A stretch of DNA of 33,850 nt, from assembly GCA_900557405.1 (NCBI GenBank), contig USSF01000019.1:1-33850 (forward strand), in the 5' to 3' direction. Positions 15,719-22,799 of the stretch are shown in pieces. The notes beneath the pieces are model-generated. The model worked only from the letters and a program-made list of their open reading frames with translations, had not been told where the DNA came from and ran no database searches. The stretch's first letter is position 1. Every line of letters begins with the position of its first letter. This stretch comes from an uncultured Prevotella sp. GTDB taxonomy: Bacteria > Bacteroidota > Bacteroidia > Bacteroidales > Bacteroidaceae. The translations under genes were made by a program, and so were the position numbers.

Positions 15719-18274
15719 TTATCCGCAGCGTGAAGCTCCGCAGTTCTTGCAGATAAGGCATCCCTCCTGGTATACAAGAGTCTCCTGTCCGCATACCGGA
15801 CATTTCTGTCCCTTTGCTTCCGTTCCGTCGGCGATGTATTTCTTCAGAGCGCGTTCCACTCCGATTTTCCATGTGTTGATGCTCTCGCTGTCCATCTGCA
15901 GCGACCCCACGAGCTTTATCACGTTGGTCAGCGGCATGCGGTAGCGCAGCACTCCGGAGATGAGCTTGGCGTAGTTCCAGTATTCAGGGTTGAACTTCTC
16001 GCTCAGTCCCTCCACTGTGGTCTTGTATCCGCGCTTGTTCTCAAACTGGAAGTCGTAGCGCTTCTTGCCATTCTCGTCCACCTTCTTTATTATCTTGCCC
16101 TTGGTGATGGTCTTGGGCAGCGAGATACCCTCGTCGTCGTCTTGCAGACCGGTGAATATCTCGTATGGATAACCGTCGAGCAGTCCTACGAAGGCCACCC
16201 ACTTCTCCTTGTTGTTCTGGAATCTCACCACGTCGCACACCAGTTCCTTCGGTCTTACCTCCGTCACCTGTGGCGGTTCGCAGGTGTGCTTCTTCTCCAG
16301 CTCGTCTTTCTTCTTGTCCTTCTTCTCCACGGCGATCATCACTCCCGAGCGCGATCCGTCGCGGTATACGGTGCATCCCTTGCATCCCGACTTCCATGCC
16401 TCCACGTAGAGGCGGTTCACGAGTTGCTCGTCCACGTTGTTCGGCAGGTTTATCGTCACGCTGATGCTGTGGTCCACCCATTTCTGTATGGCTCCCTGCA
16501 TGCGTACCTTCATCAGCCAGTCCACGTCGTTTGCCGTGGCTTTATAATAAGGTGACTTTGCCACGAGTTCGTCGAGTTCCTCCTGTGAGTATTTCTTCTC
16601 CGTGTCGTAGCCGTTGACCTTCATCCATGTAAGGAACTTGTGGTGGAACACGATGAACTCCTCGAAAGAGTCGCCCGACTCGTCCACGAAGTCCACGTGT
16701 ACGTCGGTATCGTTCGGGTTCACCTTGCGGCGGCGCTTGTATACGGGCATGAACACAGGCTCGATGCCGCTTGTGGTCTGTGTCATAAGACTGGTTGTGC
16801 CGGTAGGGGCGATGGTCAGACAGGCGATGTTCCTTCTGCCATACTTCACCATGTCCTCGTATAGCTGCGGGTCAGCCTCCTTGAGGCGGTTGACGAACGG
16901 GTTATTCTTCTCCCTTTCCGCATCGTAAATCTGGAATGCGCCGCGCTCCTTTGCCATCTCCACCGACGAGCGGTAGGCAGCCAGTGCGAGCGTCTTATGC
17001 ACGAGCACTGAGAAGTCAGTGGCCTCCTGCGTGCCGTATCTCAGATTCATTGCGGCTATCATGTCGCCCTCTGCGGTGATGCCCACTCCGGTGCGTCGTC
17101 CCATTCCGCTCTTGCGCTTGATTTTCTTCCAGAGGTTCAGCTCCGTGTTCTTCACGTCGTCTGTCTGCGGGTCTCTCTTCACCTTTTCTATAATAAGGTC
17201 AATCTTCTCCATCTCCATGTCCACGATGTCGTCCATGATGCGCTGGGCGTATCCCGCATGCTTCTTGAAGAGGTCGAAGTCAAAGTATGCCTCCGGCGTG
17301 AACGGATTCACCACGTATGAATACAGGTTGATGGATAGCAGTCGGCATGAATCATACGGACAGAGCGGAATTTCTCCGCAAGGGTTTGTCGACACCGTGC
17401 GGAAGCCGAGGTCAGCATAGCAGTCGGGTATGCTCTCGCGCAGAATGGTGTCCCAGAAGAGCACTCCCGGTTCGGCGCTCTTCCAAGCGTTGTGTACGAT
17501 TTTCTCCCACAGCAGTTTTGCGTCCACCTTCTTCTGTATCAGAGGGTTCTTGCTGTCGATGGGGAATTTCTGAGTGTATTCCGTACCGTCTATTGCGTCC
17601 TGCATGAATTCGTCGTCGAGCTTTACCGACACGTTCGCGCCGGTGATTTTGCCTTCCTGCATCTTGGCGTCGATGAACGCCTCGCTGTCGGGATGCTTGA
17701 TACTGATGGAGAGCATCAGGGCTCCGCGCCTTCCGTCCTGTGCCACCTCACGTGTGGAGTTGCTGTAGCGCTCCATGAACGGCACCACTCCGGTGGATGT
17801 CAGGGCGGAGTTGTTCACCGGCGAACCCTTCGGACGGAGTTGCGAGAGGTCGTGTCCCACTCCTCCGCGGCGCTTCATCAGCTGCACCTGCTCCTCGTCC
17901 ATGAGCATCACGGCTCCGTAGGAGTCGGCATCTCCGTCGAGGCCGATCACGAAGCAGTTGGAGAGCGACGCCACCTGGTGGTGGTTGCCGATTCCGGTCA
18001 TCGGACTGCCTGCCGGCACGATGTATCTGAAGTGGTCGAGCAGTTCGTATATCTGCTCCTTCTTCATCGGATTGGCATACTTGTTCTCTATGCGCTCCAC
18101 CTCCCGTGCGATGCGCCAGTGCATGTCTGCCGGCGTCTTCTCGTAGATGTGGCCGAAGCTGTCTTTGAGTGCGTATTTGTTTGCCCACACTCTGGCAGCG
18201 AGCTCATCGCCGCCGAAATATTCCTTTGAGGCATGATATGCCTCGTCGAAAGTGTATATCTTGTCTTGTTCCAT
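15719..18274 (-). CDS. nrdJ: Adenosylcobalamin-dependent (class II) ribonucleotide reductase
   Basis: 851 residues from the ATG at 18274. An in-frame ATG at 18292 would add six residues (MKIKLA) that look non-homologous. The enzyme reduces ribonucleotides to deoxyribonucleotides using a B12-derived radical. Motifs include SNCFVIG (N-terminal redox Cys), TNPCGEIPL near residue 296, PTGTTSLMTQTTSGIEPVF near 485 and the region around CKGCTVYRDGSRSGV. A C-terminal cysteine-rich zinc ribbon (CPVCG..CLICKNCGASRCG) supplies electrons to the active site. It needs no oxygen or separate activase, fitting an anaerobe. No cobalamin riboswitch is visible: the leader is only 60-80 bases. Confidence 0.95.
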   Translation of the reverse strand: MEQDKIYTFDEAYHASKEYFGGDELAARVWANKYALKDSFGHIYEKTPADMHWRIAREVERIENKYANPMKKEQIYELLDHFRYIVPAGSPMTGIGNHHQVASLSNCFVIGLDGDADSYGAVMLMDEEQVQLMKRRGGVGHDLSQLRPKGSPVNNSALTSTGVVPFMERYSNSTREVAQDGRRGALMLSISIKHPDSEAFIDAKMQEGKITGANVSVKLDDEFMQDAIDGTEYTQKFPIDSKNPLIQKKVDAKLLWEKIVHNAWKSAEPGVLFWDTILRESIPDCYADLGFRTVSTNPCGEIPLCPYDSCRLLSINLYSYVVNPFTPEAYFDFDLFKKHAGYAQRIMDDIVDMEMEKIDLIIEKVKRDPQTDDVKNTELNLWKKIKRKSGMGRRTGVGITAEGDMIAAMNLRYGTQEATDFSVLVHKTLALAAYRSSVEMAKERGAFQIYDAEREKNNPFVNRLKEADPQLYEDMVKYGRRNIACLTIAPTGTTSLMTQTTSGIEPVFMPVYKRRRKVNPNDTDVHVDFVDESGDSFEEFIVFHHKFLTWMKVNGYDTEKKYSQEELDELVAKSPYYKATANDVDWLMKVRMQGAIQKWVDHSISVTINLPNNVDEQLVNRLYVEAWKSGCKGCTVYRDGSRSGVMIAVEKKDKKKDELEKKHTCEPPQVTEVRPKELVCDVVRFQNNKEKWVAFVGLLDGYPYEIFTGLQDDDEGISLPKTITKGKIIKKVDENGKKRYDFQFENKRGYKTTVEGLSEKFNPEYWNYAKLISGVLRYRMPLTNVIKLVGSLQMDSESINTWKIGVERALKKYIADGTEAKGQKCPVCGQETLVYQEGCLICKNCGASRCG

Positions 18275-18356
18275 TGCCAATTTAATTTTCATATTATAGA
18301 GATAGATTAGCCTCTATGGTCTTCGTAGAATCGTTTCTGGTTTTGAAGAACGGATG

Positions 18357-18364
18357 CAAAGATA
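18357..18364 (-). promoter_or_regulatory. -7 promoter element for nrdJ
   Basis: On the minus strand TATCTTTG matches TAnnTTTG exactly. The leader to the ATG at 18274 is about 77 bases and contains the dyad ATAGAG (18296-18301)/CTCTAT (18312-18317). No clear -33 TTTG is present. Confidence 0.5.
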
Positions 18365-18462
18365 ATCACTTTTATGGAGATACGGAAGGAAAGCGGTAGA
18401 AAGTTGACAATAAAAAACGGGGGTGCGGAGAAAGGATAAATTTGGTTAAAATCAACGAAATA

Positions 18463-18494
18463 TTGCTATAGCTCGGGGTAAATATATACCTTTG
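18463..18494 (+). promoter_or_regulatory. Promoter of the small membrane protein gene
   Basis: TACCTTTG at 18487-18494 is a perfect -7 element, and ATTG ending at 18465 lies 21 bases upstream. The leader to the ATG at 18591 is about 90 bases, longer than for most genes here. It is divergent from the nrdJ promoter, with about 120 bases between the two -7 elements. Confidence 0.55.
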
Positions 18495-18590
18495 CAGCAT
18501 CGCTTTCGACATTATACATAAACATAAGAAAACATTCGGCTTTACCTTATTATATATATAGGAAGGGCTTGAAACTAAAACAACCGTAAA

Positions 18591-18809
18591 ATGGACAATG
18601 GCAATAGGTCGGGACGCAGTTCTTATGCATCCCATCATCACTCGGGCAGCCACCACAGAAATCAAAGAACGGACGAATCGGAAATTTTCAAGAGACAGTC
18701 GCTGACATCCCAGCGTCGCAGGAAAATCATATCGAAGGTGCTGATGATTGTGCTGAGCATCCTCGCCGTGCTGGTCATTGTGGCGTGTGTCCTCGTGAGC
18801 GTCATGTAG
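18591..18809 (+). CDS. Small His-rich, single-helix membrane protein, function unknown
   Basis: 72 residues. The N-terminal half is hydrophilic and rich in His, Ser and Arg (SSYASHHHSGSHHRNQRTDE; five His within 8 residues), then a basic patch (SQRRRKIISK). One strongly hydrophobic C-terminal helix follows (VLMIVLSILAVLVIVACVLVSVM). This is a tail-anchored layout with the basic patch on the cytoplasmic side. It has its own promoter, so it is likely to be real. I do not recognise a family. The His cluster could bind metal, but nothing shows that it does. Confidence 0.65.
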   Translation: MDNGNRSGRSSYASHHHSGSHHRNQRTDESEIFKRQSLTSQRRRKIISKVLMIVLSILAVLVIVACVLVSVM

Positions 18810-18940
18810 GGCGGCGTGTCTGGTAAATAAATATTATAAGGACAAAGGGAAAAGACATATCTCCTTGTCTACTCGTCTGTTTCCTACAATATATACTATA
18901 CGAAGGTAATCAGACACTTGAATCTTTATGATTTTCATGC

Positions 18941-19070
18941 AGTACTTTTAGCGATAAGGATACAAGTACTGGAGTAATCCAATAGGAGTACTGGAGTAAT
19001 CCAATAAGGAGTACTGGAGTAATCCAATGCAAGTACTGGAGTAATCCAATACAAGTACTAATCGAGTACT
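18941..19070. repeat. Phased AGTACT palindrome array with four 19-bp direct repeats
   Basis: AGTACTGGAGTAATCCAAT occurs exactly at 18965-18983, 18987-19005, 19010-19028 and 19032-19050, with periods of 22, 23 and 22 bases. The palindrome AGTACT alone also occurs at 18941, 19054 and 19065. Start-to-start steps are therefore 24, 22, 23, 22, 22 and 11, close to one or two helical turns. Inside each unit TACT-GG-AGTA is a further dyad. The array ends about 180 bases upstream of the Ton promoter. Confidence 0.9.
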
Positions 19071-19251
19071 TATCATTCAGAAGAAGCCGGGCAATTGAAT
19101 GTGCCGTTCATTGCCTATGAAAGCAGACGGCAAACAAAAAAAACAAAATCCAAGCAAGTCCTGATTGCCGATTAAAACTGAATGTTTGAAATAAAAAACA
19201 TTTTATTGAGATTCTTGACAGAATGTAAGGGCAGAAAAGAAAAAAATACAT

Positions 19252-19259
19252 TAACTTTG
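19252..19259 (+). promoter_or_regulatory. -7 promoter element for the Ton/Exb cluster
   Basis: TAACTTTG matches TAnnTTTG exactly. The predicted start near 19265 gives a leader of about 27 bases to the GTG at 19292. No TTTG stands at the -33 distance, which suggests dependence on an activator. Confidence 0.5.
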
Positions 19260-19291
19260 CCGATTGAAAGAATCAAACGGTAAAAAAGATA

Positions 19292-20014
19292 GTGGCAAAC
19301 AAGTTTTTCCATATAGATTATGAGGCGAACCGCACTACGGGACTGCTCCTCGGACTGATTTTCTCGCTCACGCTGCTCTACGTGGCGCTGGAATACAGGA
19401 CCGGAGGGGGAGACTATGACGATTTCGACTCAGACGACGACACCTCCGTGGCCGATATGGAACTGCTGCCGCAACAGCAGCGCAAGGACATGATAGCATA
19501 TATCAAGCCCGGGGAGACGCCTAAGGCCGTGACGGAGAAGATAAAGAAAGTGGAAGAGACCGTGACGGAGGTGCCCAAGGTGGACCAGCCTGCCGGCGAT
19601 GCCGAGGACGGCAAAGGAGTGGGCGAGAGCGGAACTGCGACGGACGACGATGCGCAGACCACAGCACAGGTGCCTGTGGCAACGGATATGAACGATAACC
19701 CGCTGAACTTCCGTGTGGTGGAAAAGCTACCCGAGTTCCCCGGCGGAATGGTGGAGTTCATGAAATGGATAACCAAGAACCTGCGCTACCCGAAGGCGGC
19801 GCAGCAGCAGAAGATACAGGGAAAGGTGATGGTGGCATTCATCATCGGAAAGGACGGGACGGTGTCGGAAATCAAGGTGACCAAGAAGGTGCACCCGCTG
19901 CTCGACGCCGAGGCGCTGAGAGTGATGAAGATGATGCCGAAATGGAAACCCGGTGAGGATAAAGGGAAGCCGTGCCTTACGTATTTCTGCATTCCGGTGA
20001 ATTTCGTGTTGTAA
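19292..20014 (+). CDS. TonB family energy-transducing protein
   Basis: 240 residues starting at a GTG. A short cytoplasmic N-terminus is followed by one membrane helix (about residues 15-33, TGLLLGLIFSLTLLYVALEY). A long periplasmic linker is rich in Glu, Thr and Val (KKVEETVTEVPKVDQPAGDA) rather than the classical Pro-rich spacer. A TonB C-terminal domain follows at residues 145-240 (PEFPGGMVEFMKWITKNLRYP, QGKVMVAFIIGKDGTVSEIK, MMPKWKPGEDKGKP). TonB carries proton-motive energy from ExbB/ExbD to outer-membrane receptors, in Bacteroidota including SusC-type glycan importers. The next gene, ExbB, begins 25 bases on, so they form an operon. Confidence 0.93.
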   Translation: MANKFFHIDYEANRTTGLLLGLIFSLTLLYVALEYRTGGGDYDDFDSDDDTSVADMELLPQQQRKDMIAYIKPGETPKAVTEKIKKVEETVTEVPKVDQPAGDAEDGKGVGESGTATDDDAQTTAQVPVATDMNDNPLNFRVVEKLPEFPGGMVEFMKWITKNLRYPKAAQQQKIQGKVMVAFIIGKDGTVSEIKVTKKVHPLLDAEALRVMKMMPKWKPGEDKGKPCLTYFCIPVNFVL

Positions 20015-20039
20015 GTAATAAATAACAAGTAATAAGTAT

Positions 20040-20870
20040 ATGCGAAGACTATTGAAAAGACTATTGTTCGCCTTTGTCGCACTCATGGCGTTCTCTGCCG
20101 TGGCTGCAGCTCAGGGAAAGGATTCCACTGCTGCCGTGGCTGACTCTACAGCGGCGGCAAATGTGGCGACGGCAGATACAGCCGACATCACGGCAGACCT
20201 TGCAAACCTCGATGAAGAGGAGCCTCAGAGCTTCCATCAGGTAATAAAGACGAAGTTTATCGAGGGCTCGGCAGGCTTCATGTCGCTCGTGGCTCTTGCC
20301 CTCGTACTGGGACTTGCTTTCTGTATCGAGCGCATCATTTATCTTGCGCTGAGCGAGATAAACGCCAAGAAGATGATGGCGGATATCGACGCAAGACTGG
20401 AACAAGGTGATATAGACGGCGCAAAGGCGGTATGCCATGGTGTTCGCGGTCCGGTGGCGGCTATATGCCGTCAGGGTCTCTCGCGCATCGACGACAGCAT
20501 CGACAACATCGAGCGCGGCATATCAAGCTATGGTTCCGTGCAGGCGGCAAACCTTGAGAAGGGCTGCTCCTGGATTACGCTCTTCATCGCCATCGCCCCG
20601 TCGCTCGGATTCCTGGGCACGGTAATCGGTATGGTGATGGCATTCGAACAGATACAGATGGCGGGCGACATCAGTCCTACCATCGTAGCCTCGGGCATGA
20701 AGGTGGCGCTCATCACCACCATCTTCGGTATCATTGCTGCCCTCATCCTGCAGGTGTTCTACAACTATATCATCTCCAAGATAGAGAACATCACAGGTCA
20801 GATGGAGGAGTCGGCAATCACGCTGCTCGACTCAATCCTGAAATACAAGATCAGGGTCAACGGTAAATAA
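20040..20870 (+). CDS. exbB: MotA/TolQ/ExbB proton channel family protein
   Basis: 276 residues. It begins with a signal-like hydrophobic segment (LLFAFVALMAFSAVAAAQ) and an Ala/Asp/Thr-rich stretch, giving an N-terminal extension compared with enterobacterial ExbB. Three membrane helices follow, near residues 77-103 (FMSLVALALVLGLAFCIERI), 180-205 (WITLFIAIAPSLGFLGTVIGM) and 220-248. The GFLGTVIGMVMAF and ASGMKVALITTIFGIIAAL segments are the ExbB/TolQ channel signature. It forms the pentameric stator of the Ton motor with ExbD. Confidence 0.94.
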   Translation: MRRLLKRLLFAFVALMAFSAVAAAQGKDSTAAVADSTAAANVATADTADITADLANLDEEEPQSFHQVIKTKFIEGSAGFMSLVALALVLGLAFCIERIIYLALSEINAKKMMADIDARLEQGDIDGAKAVCHGVRGPVAAICRQGLSRIDDSIDNIERGISSYGSVQAANLEKGCSWITLFIAIAPSLGFLGTVIGMVMAFEQIQMAGDISPTIVASGMKVALITTIFGIIAALILQVFYNYIISKIENITGQMEESAITLLDSILKYKIRVNGK

Positions 20871-20916
20871 TCAGAGGTAAGAATGGCACAAGGTGTGCCG
20901 TAAAAACATCAAGCAG

Positions 20917-21402
20917 ATGAATATCAAGAATATAAAGACGGGACAGATATCCACGCGCATCCTGTATGTCCTCGTAGGCATCACGGTGGTAGTGTTTGCA
21001 CTGTTCTATCTCATAGGCTACAACATGCCGTATATGTTCGACCCCACGTATAATGCTCCGCTCTTCACCGACGTAGTGTTGTGGCTGCTCTACATCATGA
21101 CGTTTCTTTCCGTCAGTGTGGCTGTATGCGCTGTTGTGAGGGGCTACAGGCGCAGGTCGAGGGAGAGTGTGGTGAATGGTATACCCGTGGCACGGATAGC
21201 CTGGGGCACGCTGGCTTTGCTGGTGGCTTCGCTCGTGTTGACGTTCCTCATCGGTTCGTCCTCGCCAGTGACGGTAAACGGCAAGACCTTTGCCGACGTC
21301 TTCTGGCTCAAGGCCACCGACATGTTCATCTATACCATCCTCCTGCTGCTCGTTGTGGCGGCGGGGGCTGTGGGGTATTCGGCCATGAGAATTAAGAATT
21401 AA
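20917..21402 (+). CDS. Four-helix membrane protein within the Ton cluster, function unknown
   Basis: 161 residues from the ATG at 20917. An upstream in-frame GTG at 20893 would add eight residues and looks less likely. Four hydrophobic helices can be seen: LYVLVGITVVVFALFYLIGY, VVLWLLYIMTFLSVSVAVCAVV, IAWGTLALLVASLVLTFLIGSS and MFIYTILLLLVVAAGAVGYS. The loop between helices 2 and 3 is Arg-rich (RGYRRRSRESVV), so both termini should be cytoplasmic. Its place between exbB and the two exbD genes, in the same direction and tightly spaced after exbB, suggests an accessory part of the motor. I do not recognise any domain. Confidence 0.8.
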   Translation: MNIKNIKTGQISTRILYVLVGITVVVFALFYLIGYNMPYMFDPTYNAPLFTDVVLWLLYIMTFLSVSVAVCAVVRGYRRRSRESVVNGIPVARIAWGTLALLVASLVLTFLIGSSSPVTVNGKTFADVFWLKATDMFIYTILLLLVVAAGAVGYSAMRIKN

Positions 21403-21625
21403 TAGTTAAGAATGTAGAGTTGTTCTCGCTTCGCTGCGATTTGGAGATTTTGAATTAAGATTTTAGAATCAATGATTTGTGGTATAATTATTAATTGAAT
21501 AATTCTTAATCAGCTTCAAGCCGACAACTCTAAATTCTCAACTCTAAATTCTAAATTCAATAATTCTTAATCGAGCGCAGCGAGAACAACTCTTAACTCT
21601 AAACTCTAAATTCTAAACTCGAATT
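21386..21625. repeat. Large AT-rich inverted-repeat element inside the Ton cluster
   Basis: The left arm runs GAATTAAGAATTAATAGTTA... and on through AGAGTTGTTCTCGCT to about 21432. The right arm, read in reverse complement from 21622, runs GAGTTTAGAATTTAGAGTTT... through AGAGTTGTTCTCGCT to 21571. The element has the shape of a MITE or a large stem-loop. Its interior holds AATAATTCTTAATC twice (21498-21511, 21559-21572) and AACTCTAAATTCTAAATTCA (21540-21559). It overlaps the last codons of the four-helix protein and ends at the start of exbD, so it fills the only sizeable gap in the cluster. Confidence 0.7.
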
Positions 21626-22198
21626 ATGTTTCGCAGACGAAGAAAACTCGCCGTCCCTGGCCTGAACACCACCTCAACGGCAGACATATCGTTCATACTC
21701 TTGGTGTTCTTCCTCGTAATCTCGTCGATGGATTCCAACAAGGGAATATCAAAGCAGCTCGCGCCATCCGACAAGGACAAACAGGAAAAGATAACCGAGC
21801 TGGACTCGCGCAACGTGCTGGATGTATCCATCGGTGCGCAGGGAGTGGTGTGCGTGGACGGAAAAGCGATGGACAAGGCAAAGATGGCAGAGAGAATCCT
21901 GCAGTTTGTGGAGAACTGTCCCGACCGTAAGACCCATGTGATAAACGTTACGATGCTTGCCGACTCCAGGTACGACGATTATTTCCACGTGCAGGATGCC
22001 ATTTCCACGGCATACGCCACGGTGCGCCGCAAATACGCCATGAAGCGCTACCATAAGACGTATGAGGCGTTGGGTGACGATGAGAGGAAAACGGTGGAGA
22101 AAGCTTGTCCGCAGCGTGTGATGGAGAGCGTGGAAGGAAGTGCAGGAGTAGCTGGAACCGGCGGAAAAGAAGGAAAGGAGGAACCGGAAGATGATTGA
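21626..22198 (+). CDS. exbD: ExbD/TolR family biopolymer transport protein (first copy)
   Basis: 190 residues. A basic cytoplasmic N-terminus (MFRRRRKLAVPGLNTTSTA) is followed by one membrane helix (ISFILLVFFLVIS) preceded by the conserved proton-carrying Asp, D20. The periplasmic domain is longer than usual, about 190 residues in all against about 140 for a typical ExbD. It ends in a charged low-complexity tail (GGKEGKEEPEDD). It makes the ExbB stator plug with the second ExbD, whose start lies 8 bases inside this gene. Confidence 0.9.
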   Translation: MFRRRRKLAVPGLNTTSTADISFILLVFFLVISSMDSNKGISKQLAPSDKDKQEKITELDSRNVLDVSIGAQGVVCVDGKAMDKAKMAERILQFVENCPDRKTHVINVTMLADSRYDDYFHVQDAISTAYATVRRKYAMKRYHKTYEALGDDERKTVEKACPQRVMESVEGSAGVAGTGGKEGKEEPEDD

Positions 22199-22634
22199 TT
22201 TCAGAAAGAAGAAACATGAGGTGCCGGCATTGAACACCGCTTCATTGCCCGACCTGATATTCTCGGTGTTGTTCTTCTTCATCATCGTGACGCACATGAG
22301 GCAGGACGATGTGAGAGTAAAATATCGGGTGCCGCAGGGCAAGGAACTTGTGAAGCTTGCCCACAAATCATCCGTAGTACATATATATATAGGTAAGACG
22401 TCGGCAGGAGGCGCCTACCGCATACAGTTGGGCGACAAGATTGTTACGGTAGACCAGTTGGTAGACCGCCTTTCGCGCCAGCGCAGTGCCATGTCGCCCG
22501 AAGACGCCGAGCAGCTGACCGTGGCGATAAGTGCCGACAAGGATGTTGATATGCAGACCGTAATGCAGGTGAAGGAAGCCCTTCGCAGGGCGAACACATT
22601 GCGCGTGACATTCATCGGGACAAAGGACAAGTAG
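22191..22634 (+). CDS. exbD: ExbD/TolR family biopolymer transport protein (second copy)
   Basis: 147 residues, the typical ExbD length. The cytoplasmic start MIDFRKKKHEVPALNTASLP leads to the conserved Asp D21 and one membrane helix (LIFSVLFFFIIVTHM). A periplasmic domain follows, with the end MQVKEALRRANTLRVTFIGTK typical of the family. It overlaps the first exbD by 8 bases, so translation is coupled. Paired, non-identical ExbD genes are common in Bacteroidota and suggest a heterodimeric core in the ExbB pentamer. Confidence 0.93.
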   Translation: MIDFRKKKHEVPALNTASLPDLIFSVLFFFIIVTHMRQDDVRVKYRVPQGKELVKLAHKSSVVHIYIGKTSAGGAYRIQLGDKIVTVDQLVDRLSRQRSAMSPEDAEQLTVAISADKDVDMQTVMQVKEALRRANTLRVTFIGTKDK

Positions 22635-22647
22635 CGCTCGCCAACAA

Positions 22648-22703
22648 GTCAACTCGTTTACTTGTCAACTCGTCTGCTTGTCAACTAGTCACTCGTCAAC
22701 TAT
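22648..22703. repeat. Short tandem repeat GTCAACTCGT after the Ton cluster
   Basis: GTCAACTCGT lies at 22648-22657 and 22664-22673, GTCAACTAGT at 22680-22689, GTCACTCGT at 22688-22696 and GTCAACTAT from 22695. The spacing is 16, 16, 8 and 7 bases, a unit of 8 or 16. A close relative, GTCTACTCGTCTG, lies at 18867-18879 on the other side of the cluster. The repeat starts 13 bases after the exbD stop. Confidence 0.65.
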
Positions 22704-22761
22704 TTTTGTGCGAAAGCTTATGTTTTCGTCCTCAACATGATATGTTCTCGCCAATAATCAT

Positions 22762-22769
22762 TACTTTTG
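22762..22769 (+). promoter_or_regulatory. -7 promoter element for the flavin reductase-like gene
   Basis: TACTTTTG matches TAnnTTTG exactly and gives a leader of about 25 bases to the ATG at 22800. The dyad AACAT-GAT-ATGTT (22734-22746) lies in the promoter region, partly over the -33 position, and could be an operator. Confidence 0.55.
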
Positions 22770-22799
22770 CAGAAGATAACACGATAATAACAGAAAACA

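Larger units (their letters stand above)
18810..19291. other. 482-base intergenic region before the Ton cluster
   Basis: No credible gene. Contents in order: GTCTACTCGTCTG (18867-18879), related to the repeat at 22648-22703; the AGTACT array (18941-19070); a hairpin GGCAATTGAA/TTCATTGCC with one bulge (19090-19115); a dyad AATGTTT/AAACATT (19181-19202); and the Ton promoter at 19252-19259. Regulatory material is unusually dense here. Confidence 0.6.

Noticed and set aside
18275..18356. Possible cobalamin riboswitch in the nrdJ leader
   Set aside because: The leader is only about 60-80 bases, far shorter than a cobalamin riboswitch, and no conserved B12-box-like sequence is seen.
18965..19050. 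CRISPR array reading of the 19-bp direct repeats
   Set aside because: Spacers would be only 3-4 bases, the repeats are short, and no cas gene is present.
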